Of a stretch of 64,000 nucleotides of DNA, positions 1 to 9,600 are shown piece by piece. Numbering within the stretch: position 1 is the stretch's first letter; every line of letters starts with the position of its first letter. Under the pieces are notes generated by a model. That model saw only the letters and a list, made by a program, of their open reading frames with translations, was not told the origin of the DNA and searched no databases. A program made the position numbers and the translations under genes. Source of the stretch: Antedon bifida. Its lineage: Eukaryota > Echinodermata > Crinoidea > Comatulida > Antedonidae. Where the stretch lies: the NCBI GenBank assembly GCA_963402885.1, contig OY727099.1:4762001-4826000 (forward strand), given 5' to 3'.

Positions 1-128
1 ATATTAGAATAATAAACAAAAATAAAAATATGAATACGGTTAAGTTTAAAATCAAATTATATATTAATTTCTATTGGTACAAAACATTTGTACAGACTAT
101 TTTGTTTAGTAGAAGATAATATACGTAC

Positions 129-248
129 GTGCTGTTTCACATCTAGTTCCCGTATAGCCAGATGGACATGAGCATGCATACAGGTTTGTTCCATCTAAGC
201 ATGTACCCCCATTTAAACATGGGTTACTTGCACATTCATTCGTTGAAG
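129..248 (-). CDS. EGF exon, array member 1
   Basis: A 120-bp phase 1-1 exon with AG acceptor at 249-250 and GT donor at 127-128 (gtacgt). It encodes one six-cysteine EGF module ending [13 protein letters not shown]. It is nearly identical to the exon at 781-900, and the two lie exactly 652 bp apart. Confidence 0.8.
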
Positions 249-3200
249 CTATAGTTGTATAAAATTATAATGCGTTAGCTTTTTTAATTGAACTGAAATA
301 ATTAAATTTTATTTTATAACTACGGGAGGCCTAAACCAATCTTAAAATAATAAACACAAATATGAATACGGTTAAGTTTAAAATCAAAATATATATTAAT
401 TTTTATTGGTACAAAACATTTGGACAGACTATTTTGTTTAGTTAGTAAGATATTATACGTACGTGCTGTTTCACATCTAGTTCCCGTATAGCCAGATGGA
501 CATGAGCAGTCATACCGGTTAGTTCCATCAAAGCATGTACCCCCATTCAAACATGGGTTACTCGTACATTCATTTGTTGAAGCTATATTTGTATAAAATT
601 ATAATATAATTAAATTTTATATTATAGGCCTAACTACAGGAGGCCTAAATCAATATTAGAATAATAAACAAAAATAAAAATATGAATACGGTTAAGTTTA
701 AAATCAAATTATATATTAATTTCTATTGGTACAAAACATTTGTACAGACTATTTTGTTTAGTAGAAGATAATATACGTACGTGCTGTTTCACATCTAGTT
801 CCCGTATAGCCAGATGGACATAAGCATGCATACAGGTTTGTTCCATCTAAGCATGTACCCCCATTTAAACATGGGTTACTCGCACATTCATTCGTTGAAG
901 CTATATTTGTATAAAATTAATTGAACTAAAATAATTAAATTTTATTTTATAACTACAGGAGGCCTAAACCAATCTTAAAATAATAAACAAAAATAAATAT
1001 ATGAATACGGTTCACAATCAAAATATATATTAATTTCTATTGGTACAAAACACTTGTACAAACTGTATATTGTTTAGTAAAAGATTGTTCACTTAAGTGG
1101 TGTTTCACATCTAGTTCCCGAATAGCCAGATGTACAGAAACATATATACTCGTTAATTCCAATAAAGCATGCACCCCCATTCAAACATGGGTAACTCGTA
1201 CATACATCGATCTCTATAGAGGTAGATTAAGATATATAAGAATTTATTCACACTAAGATACAACTTTTCTAATTAAAGTGTACCCATGAAAAATACTTTT
1301 GTTGTTGTTTTATTGTCACATAATAGTTGGACACTTTGATCAAAAATTGGATTAAAAAAACAATATTTAGAGATTATCTAAAAAAACTGTAATTTAAAGG
1401 AAAAACCGTCTATCTATGGAAGTGGGTAGAATTGTAGAATTGCAAAATTCAAAGTCTGATTTTATTAATCATTATTTGTTGAGCTCCGTCTACACTATCA
1501 AACTATTTATAAGTGTGATGAGCCCAAATATGGTATTAATATGATGCCATTGTGTCCATGTATCACATTTTTTGTCACATAAAGTTTGATAGTGTAGACA
1601 GATATTCTCTACATTGAAGTTCTTCAAACATCATTCCACCTTATTTTTTTGCTCTAGTTATCAGTACCATCCTTTTGCTAGAGACGCATAAGGATGTAAA
1701 TCCCCTGTTGTGGGATGTGTAGAGAGCTATCACTGGTCAATATAAATGACTTCGTTTCTTATCTGTGTTGCTCTTCATGATATTATGGTTTTGAAACAAA
1801 TCAAAATTAGCACACATTAACCTTTTTTGGAAACGCATATGTTATTATTAAAGGGACTTAATATTAATTATCAATCGGATTTTATGTCGAATTGTATTTA
1901 CTTCATTGTTTAGGTAAATAACTTTAGATATAAATCTAATAGAACCTCCTTACAGTATTTTGCTTTGTCTGAATCCTACGTTGAGATCGTGTCAAACTAA
2001 TTATCAAAATAAAAAGTCAAGATTGCAAGAGATTTTTAATACAACTTTTACGATCAGATAAGAAAACGGTGTATATTGTTTCACAGCCGAGAAATTACCG
2101 ATCCGCAAAAATCACGTCAAGTGAGTGCTATGCGTTTATGGTCACCGTACATAAGCGCAGAGTTTGGTAAAATAATAAATAATAATTGGGAAAAATGTTA
2201 ACTCTGTAATTGTTATGGTCAGTCGAAGTTGGTAAAACTTGGTTCCCACTAGAGAAGCAACGTAAGCTCAACTTTGGCCAATCACAAGCGATTGATCATC
2301 CGAACTGTCGCTTGTGATTGGTTAACTCGCTCTATGTCCATGCGTTGCGTCGCTAGTGAGAACCACGCTTTAAGCTTTATTAGACTGCGTACTATCTTTG
2401 AACTTATAACCTCATGGGGTGGGTCTACATCTGGATCAGCAAAGTGTAGGTTTCAACCATATCTCCCGGCTTAACTCGCGTTTTTGAAAAAGAGGGGATT
2501 GGCTGTATGTTGAACAAAGCCTTTTTCTATTTGTTATTTTTATGTTCCGCTGCTATATTTCCTAACTTTATGTCATGTTTATGTTAGTCTGTGTTCCATC
2601 AAAAAATAAGGGCGTAAAATGTTTACTTGCTCCTAAAGACAGGAGTTTATAATGAAACAAATCGCACAATTGTCTTGATCATGCGTAACAGAAAGGTTCC
2701 CTTTTCTCATTTATGAACTAGAACATCAAGTTAAATTAAATTATACCGAAGCTATATCGTGTGTTTGCCAGTATACTAGAGATTGGGCGTTTCCTAATGT
2801 TTAAATTCCGATACGTAACACATGTTTGTACACATATCTAGACTAAATATTAGCTTGCTTGTTGTGTATTTATCAAGGATCATTCCACATTAATAAACGG
2901 CATAATATAATCTTGTTTTTCTTCGGTATTAAGGAGTGTCATCGATTACAAGCATATGGCACCGCGGCGTTGTTCCGCAACAAGAACATTTTATTTCGAG
3001 TCATCGCCTAATCAACAATAACGTCTATATTTACACGATCGAGTTTATACCAACACTAATAAGTTACAGTCATTTAAGTAAAAAGGAAAAAAACAAAACG
3101 TATCAATGGAACGGTTTTAGCAAAACGCTTAAACCCAGTAGGATAGTCTGGAATGCATGGAGTGAATTTACAACTCTTGACCAATCAAGCAGGATTTTGA

Positions 3201-3883
3201 AACTGCAATTTAGCTTAACAGACTGTTCCATCACAGAGCTATCTAAGCTGTAGCTTCTATCGATTTGTTGATGCAATTTGTTACATCTTTGTTAAACCTT
3301 AAGAGATTTATAGAGTCATGAGACTCACAAAATAAAAAGTCCACTGCAGTAATGCATAGGAAATTAACAACTTGTCATGTATTTACTAGACCAGAGATAT
3401 TTACTTCCTTATGCTATTTATTATATGACTACAATTGTTGTGAATTACCTTGTTAAATAATACCACTATTAGGAATAAAATCAGTTTTGAAAAAAGAACT
3501 CACTAAGCCATCGGAAGGAACTATAAATTAATTAACGCAACGTCAGTAGACCGCGGCAATATACTTTCTCAGCTTATGTAACTAAATTGTTGGATCAGAG
3601 TATCAGTATTGGTGAATATATATATACTATTATAAAGGATACTATCAACGCAGACTGTGTTGAAGTGGAAGTGTTCACAAGTAAAAGTGTACATAGAAAG
3701 ACAAATTGTATAATATACAAGATAGAACAGAAGACTTACAAGATAATTTTACAAAGTTCAACAACAATAATTCGTAGATATGATATAGTAATAATAAAGA
3801 TAATCAGTATGACGTTAAAGCCTACCTTGGCCGTATACAGCCACGAAAAAAGAAACCAACAGAATTCCAACTTGTCGAGCCAT
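129..3883 (-). CDS. Secreted EGF-repeat protein, 3' end beyond left edge
   Basis: A signal-peptide exon at 3826-3883 starts ATG and encodes [19 protein letters not shown]. It ends in phase 1 at a GT donor (gtaggc). Downstream on the same strand are EGF exons 781-900, 463-582 and 129-248, each 120 bp and phase 1-1, so they join in frame to the signal exon. Each encodes one EGF module of about 40 residues with six cysteines (pattern N-E-C-x-S-N-P-C-x-N-G-G-T-C, then [16 protein letters not shown]). A fourth module at 1097-1213 is degenerate. EGF repeats of this kind act in extracellular adhesion or ligand binding; the specific role is unknown. The array continues past base 1, so the C-terminus is missing. 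The signal exon could instead be an alternative promoter of the Reeler-EGF gene upstream, because the EGF exons at 6.5 and 7.4 kb are the same family. Domain identity is seen directly; the gene boundary is inferred. Confidence 0.62.
463..582 (-). CDS. EGF exon, array member 2
   Basis: A 120-bp phase 1-1 exon with donor gtacgt at its lower end and AG acceptor at 583-584. The module reads [19 protein letters not shown] and keeps all six cysteines. It differs from members 1 and 3 at several residues, notably Arg-Tyr-Asp in the central loop. Confidence 0.8.
781..900 (-). CDS. EGF exon, array member 3
   Basis: A 120-bp phase 1-1 exon with donor gtacgt at 779-780 and AG acceptor at 901-902. It encodes a complete six-cysteine EGF module. 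Flanking intron sequence is also shared with member 1, so the unit of duplication covers exon plus intron. Confidence 0.8.
1097..1213 (-). pseudogene. Degenerate EGF exon with lost splice donor
   Basis: A 117-bp homologue of the exon at 7404-7520, with the same upstream intron. The base corresponding to the donor G is changed: the intact relatives read gtaagt at this edge, this copy reads ttaagt. Without the donor the frame meets TGA two codons later (CTT AAG TGA). The calcium-binding acid of the D-E-C motif is also changed (I-D-V-C). All six EGF cysteines remain. It may be skipped, or may serve as a terminal exon of a short one-EGF isoform. Confidence 0.65.
1484..1604. mobile_element. MITE, TIR ctctgtctacactatcaaa family
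   Basis: Inverted termini CTCCGTCTACACTATCAAAC and its reverse complement enclose about 120 bp. Other members are at 19471-19610, 53086-53222 and 62378-62525, with fragments at 7770-7843 and 44579-44638. Confidence 0.7.
1605..3825. other. Intron or intergenic DNA of the EGF gene
   Basis: No coding exon was recognised. The stretch holds the MITE at 2233-2370 and otherwise AT-rich sequence. An open frame at 2936-3253 on the plus strand has no recognisable domain or codon pattern and is probably chance. Confidence 0.5.
2233..2370. mobile_element. MITE, TIR acttggttcccactag family
   Basis: Termini read AACTTGGTTCCCACTAG and, inverted, GTGGTTCTCACTAGCG. The interior has a second inverted repeat, CCAATCACAAGCGATTGATC against the CGCTTGTGATTGG segment. 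Related copies are at 18957-19025 (short) and 22854-23005, with decayed pieces at 15608-15645, 30050-30130 and 47469-47585. Confidence 0.65.
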
Positions 3884-4040
3884 TATAAACGACGTGGTGA
3901 GTTACAGACCTTACACTAACACTGAATGCCAATGTGCTTCTGCAAGGACTCAGTACTAACTTGTCGTTTTTAGGGTGCGTTATAGTCGACTATTGACTAT
4001 TGTTCGCGGCTTTTCTAATAGCGACAAAGGGACCCAGAGC

Positions 4041-4568
4041 TTAAAGATGTATTGTCCCTTGAAACACAAAAAAATGAAGGTCAAAATATTCTAAATTTAA
4101 ATTGGCCATATCAAAGTAATATTAAAGTTATTCACTTTAAGTCGAAAATTCGAGCCAAAAGCAACAAGTTTACGTAATTAACAGGTAAATTAGTTTGATT
4201 ACATTTCGTCTGGAAAATCGTCGCGAGCGAAAGTAAACAAAGATTTCAAACCACGAGTACGCATTATGCATATGCTAATTAGGATTGTTTACAACTCGTC
4301 ACGATTGAGAAGGTATTTTCACACAGATCGTGAGGAAGTTTTATGATTATGCATACAGAGTAGCCAAACAAGCGCGTTTCATTATGGGGTATGTCAGAGT
4401 TATTTTTTTAACAAAAAAACGTCTGTATTTCAGTTAAATGATTTTTTTTTCGACAAATTTTTGGTGATAGTTAATAACTATTATGATACTTCAAATTGAC
4501 CCACCTTTTTTCGAAATCTGTTATTTTTTATTTTTTTGAAATTAGTCAAAGGGACAATACATCTTTAA
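4041..4568. mobile_element. TTAA-flanked MITE (TIR agatgtattgtccc), 528 bp
   Basis: Begins TTAA-AGATGTATTGTCCC and ends GGGACAATACATCT-TTAA. It is nearly the reverse complement of the element at 27239-27792 over most of its length. No transposase frame is present. TTAA targets with short inverted repeats are the mark of piggyBac-like elements, so it is probably a non-autonomous derivative; that class assignment is inferred. Confidence 0.8.
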
Positions 4569-6511
4569 AGAATAGAAGTATTAGGCATATATAATGTGTG
4601 TTACAATAAATGAACCGTAACGGTAAATGAATACTTAGATGGAAAAGCTCATTATTGAATTGGCCCTATAAATCGATCGTGTGCCAGGGAGCGATGTCTA
4701 TCGGTTCTATGTTTGAAAACGAATGCCAACATAATGATCTTCAAAGCTATTTAGCATTTTATTTCCCTAAGTTTACATAATACGTATAATGATAATGAAT
4801 TAAGCTTTCCAAAAGTGTTTAACAATATGTTTTCAATGTACCTGTATAAGCATATTTTGTAATTTTTAATCTTCACGTTGTTTTAAATGTTGTAATTCTG
4901 TATGTTATTGTTGGATGATTATGTTTTGCTTTGGAGACCCACTTGATAGTTTGATTTAGTTCGCTTTTGGGAATCCTGTTTATCTCTATTGTTTGTTATT
5001 TTTTGTTATATGTGAGACGAAATAAATGAAATGAAATGAAATAGAGATATTATAGTGAACTATGTAATATCTCTATGGTATAAGACAAGATGTTTGTTAA
5101 CTTTTTCAGACTCGGCAAAATGTGTGTGAAACAGGTTTAGGTCTGTTTGGAATGACATGGTGACCTATTAATCAATGTTTACTCAAACAGCCATAGTGTA
5201 TTTCTTAAATTAGCTATTATAGCACATGGAAACCATACTGTACAATTGAAACGATGATGTAGACAACATGACGTTGGACATTTTCTCTTTAAAGACCTAC
5301 ATCCAGTTGAAGAGTAAAATTACCGTATTGTACAAGTAACAAAAAAACAATAAATTCATCTTTTTAAGAATAATAAAATACAGAATAATACAGAAAATAA
5401 TATTACAGTAATAATTTTCTAGTTTAGACTTGGTCTAATGAATGTACCAGATTGGGGTGGCTGAAAACAACGTAAAGAAACATTGGTTTTAAAGTTCTAG
5501 TTCTATACTTTAAAATGCTTTGAGTTACAATTGAAGAGTTTGTTGACTTTAAAAGGTTTTTACAATGGGGTGCATTCAAAATTACCAGTATTTTCAATGA
5601 CCGGTCGTCGTGACAGAAAGTAGAGTCAAGTTCCATATTGTTGTAAATTCAATAGGAATCATGAATAGTGTGCTGTTCAATTAAACTCATGGCAATACTA
5701 TTTTTGGTAATACATCTATCGAAAATACAAGTTAATTTGTTTTTATATTTCTAGTTTCATTGTCAATCTTAATATTTTTCCAATGTGTGAGTGAAAGATC
5801 AACGTTTGTTTTAACTTCTTCGAATAGAATAATTTTAATGTATTTGGTGGTGTATATTAAACTTTTTTCGTTATCATAACTTGTTTTTTTTTTTAACTTA
5901 GAAATAACAAAACAGGTCGAATTCAGTATCTACTTCAACAATGATAAAACAAACTTCAAAATCATTTATTCATTATTAATTAAAATCAAGACAGGGTGAG
6001 ACTATACAGCATCATAACTCTCTGCCTCCATAAATATATTTCACTCTTTATTAAAATGGCTTCCCTATCCTAGTTAGTAATACACAATTGTTGAATGATT
6101 TCGGGATCATAGAAAGGAAAACGGAAGAAGTAAAAATCCTAAAAGATATGTTTAAATGGTTTTAGACTTTTGTCAACAATTGACAAAAATAAGGAGTGTT
6201 CATTCGGCAGACATATAACAAATAATTACCCTGAAACGCAGACAGTGACACACAAACATGGTAGAACAGAAATAATGAGATATTCTGCTATTAGATAGAC
6301 AATATAAAGTCAGTTTCTAAATATATAGCTGTATTTGATCATCGGTAATTTTGTATTTTTACAATTATTTAGAATTTTTATTTGAGAATTAGTGTTTACT
6401 GAGATTGTTTGTTGAAGCTATATAAAATGTTATATACTGCGGCTTCCAATTCAAATCAATTTTTTTTAAATGGTGCAGACGGTATATTCGAGTAAAAGAA
6501 TTTTTACTTAC
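4569..6511. other. No gene recognised; LINE-like 3' tail near 4.9-5.05 kb
   Basis: AT-rich. The segment about 4870-5045 ends in AATAAATGAAATGAAATGAAAT, which looks like the 3' end and short-repeat tail of a non-LTR retrotransposon. A possible acceptor at about 6220-6240 on the minus strand (cgtttcag followed by GGTAA) would give the Reeler-EGF gene an immediate stop codon in phase. This is only a candidate for its last exon. Confidence 0.35.
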
Positions 6512-6625
6512 GTGGTGTTTCACATCTAGTTCCCGTATAGCCAGATGTACAGACACATGTATACATGTTTGTTCCATCGACGCATGTAGCGCCATTTAAA
6601 CATGGGTTACTTGCACATGTTGAAG
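6512..6625 (-). CDS. EGF exon of the Reeler-EGF gene, third module
   Basis: A 114-bp phase 1-1 exon with donor gtaagt and AG acceptor. It keeps six cysteines but lacks the two residues before the first cysteine that carry the N-E or D-E calcium motif in its relatives, so calcium binding is doubtful. Confidence 0.75.
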
Positions 6626-9600
6626 CTATATTGTATAACATTATAAATATGTGTTAGCTTTCTTTCATGAACTAAAATAATTCAATTTTATTTATAACTA
6701 CAGTAAATTATTTAATGTGTTCATAATATCAAGACATTTATTTCCATCTCAAATGTCAATAATAGACTTAAACGTCATATAAAAAGTGATTCATTGGGAC
6801 ATCGAGTGTACATTTGCTAATTTTTCCTTTAATGTTTTATATAATAACTATTAATTTAATAATGTTTGTTTATGTTTATGGCCGACAATGTCAATTAGTT
6901 TTACATTCATCTGAATGATGGATGGAACTAAACCAGGACTGTTTAAAGCACCTTGATTGGTCCTAACTTTGATCAAGGGATTCTCTCGTCCAGTGCCCAC
7001 CTTGACCAGAGGAAAGAAATGGGCCAATACGTTTGAGCCAGATAGGCCTACTATGATTCATATTTCAAATTCCGAACCCCAGCTCCATATACAACACCCG
7101 ATGTTTCCCACATGGTCTCCCATAAGCTCTAACCAGGCCCAACGTTATTAACTTCGGTGATTTGACGAGAACCGGTGTTTCGATGCGACTGATTATGGTT
7201 GAAAATTATGGAAGTTTACATAATGCCTACATTATATGATACGCATGATATGTCGATGATATGTTGTATTATGGAATGTGCCCATGATACTGGAAACATA
7301 TTGTCATTTGTAGAGATACAGCACTTAGAATCGGGTGATGTTCAAATACAGTACCATTTTGTCATGGAATAAAATAGAAAGTTGTTTATATATTTCCTCT
7401 TACTTGTTGTTTCACATCTAGTTCCCGTATAGCCAGATGGACATGAGCATGCATACATGTTTGTTCCATCTAAGCATGTACCCCCATTAAAACATGGGTT
7501 ACTCGCACATTCATCGATCGCTATAGAGGTAGATTAAGATATATAAGAAATTATTCACACTAAGATACAACTTTTCTAATTAAAATGTACCCATGAAAAA
7601 AAACTGTTGTTGTTGTTGTTTTAATGTCACATAATAGTTAGCCACTTTGATCAAAAATTGGATTAAAAAACAATATTTAGAGATTATCTAAAAAAACTGT
7701 AATTTAAAGGAAAAACCGTCTATGGAAGTGGGTAGAATTGCAAAATTCAAAGTTTGATTTTATTAATCATCATTAATATAATGCCATTGTGTCCATGTAT
7801 CACATTTTTTGTCACATAAAGTTTGATAGTGTAGACAGAGCTTTATGCTGATTATAATTTTTCTGCTGAATGAACATTGGCAAATCAAGTTTTTTATATT
7901 ATTATTAAATTATTATAATATTTATTTATAATATTACTTACCTGTCTCGCATATGCTGCCAACAAACCCAGTTCCGTCACAGTTACAATTTCCCGTTCCA
8001 GTACAAACACCTCCATTCAGACACGTAATGCAAGTCAGTTCTGAGAAATTTCAATTCATAAAAAAATACAATTAGTACATCATTTTATATCCGCAATGAA
8101 TACGTTAAGCCTGTATCAACATCATGTAGACCTAAGTATTAGTGTTATACAGTACTATACTGGTATATCAAACAGAAGAAGGAATTGCCAGATTTGAAGT
8201 AAATGCATCTGCAGTATAGTATATAAGTAATACATTATGAGTGCAAGGGTAAAAAATGTCCATGATATGAAAGATGAAAATGTTCTCTCTTCACCAGGCG
8301 ACCTTTCTCATTTACAAGAATGAACGTATAATACAACATTTCATTCCTGGGTTCAGTGAAGGATGGTTTATTGAATAGCATATGATCCATAATAAATGAG
8401 GAAAAATATGATTTGTGTTAAGAAATGGCTCAAATTATTATGTTAAGAAATGAATATGCCAAAATATGAATTGTGTTAAGAAAGGTAATGCTAAAATCAT
8501 TATGTTAAGAATCTGAATATGTTTAAGAAAATGAATACGCTTAGAAATTAATACTAAATTAATAAGTGAAAGTGTTAAAGATGTATTGTCCCCCTGAAAA
8601 ATTATTTTTTCTGCTGAATATTCCATTTTAATGTCACCAAATAGTTATCGACTTTGACCAAAAATTTGATCGAAAAAAAAAGTATTTACCTAAAAAAATG
8701 TAATTTAAAGCAAAAAATTGTCAAATTGGCTGCCAGCCAATGGGTTTTTGATTGAATTTAACCATTTATTTTGTAATTTTATAAGTGAAAACATTAATTT
8801 TTTCCAGTTTTTTTTTCTACAGAAATGATTAACTTTATTAAAGCTACAAAAATAATCTATTCAAAGTCTGATTTTATTAATCTTTATTTTTCATGTTTTT
8901 GGGGGACAATACATCTTTAAGAACTTAACATTTAAGGAGATGTCCTGTATAATGTTAAGTTATGAATATTATGAAATGAATATTATGAAATGAATATATT
9001 TTTAGTAATTAAAAAAATAAATAAATACATGAGGAGATTTTAGGTACGTTTTAATGTGTCTTACCAGTAAGAGAAGAGGACGTGACATCAACCCAGTAAA
9101 TCGAAAAACTTAGAACAAACGTTGCGCTGAAAAAGAATTTTACGTCATGTTATCTCAATTCTATTGTTCCCTTTGCATTATCAAGTGTAGGCCTATACTT
9201 GTATGTGGGCGACGTTTATGCCATAACAACACATCCAAACCACACTTATTAGGCCTAAGTCACGCGCCAACATTTACTATGTGAGGCCTATATAGTATCA
9301 ACAGCTGATCTACCATTCACAAAACAAAGTTGTAGTTATTATTGAATATCGATATGGTTTATTGACAGTTATAAGCATGGATAACTAAGACTGTTATCAG
9401 CATGGACGCGGACATCTACATTAGTTACAGATGCGTAGTTCAGCAGTCACTGAACGGAATGAAGAATAACAATGTATATGGTTCAAGTTGGAGTCTGCAT
9501 TCTACTACTAGGCACTGTAGATTTGGTATTCTATTATTGGTTGCATATTTTCACAAAAAGTAGATTGAATTAAATACTCGTGCAACTAACGCTATGACGT

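Larger units (their letters stand above)
1..1240. repeat. Tandem EGF exon-intron array with 652-bp higher-order unit
   Basis: Units of about 315-335 bp, each one EGF exon plus intron, repeat four times. Bases from 1 recur from 653 almost unchanged, so alternate units are more alike than adjacent ones. This is a dimeric higher-order repeat and implies recent duplication or conversion of a two-unit block. Confidence 0.8.

Noticed and set aside
7086..7199. Functional 5S rRNA gene
   Set aside because: The box C region and the 5' end are too diverged, and a SINE-like body follows.
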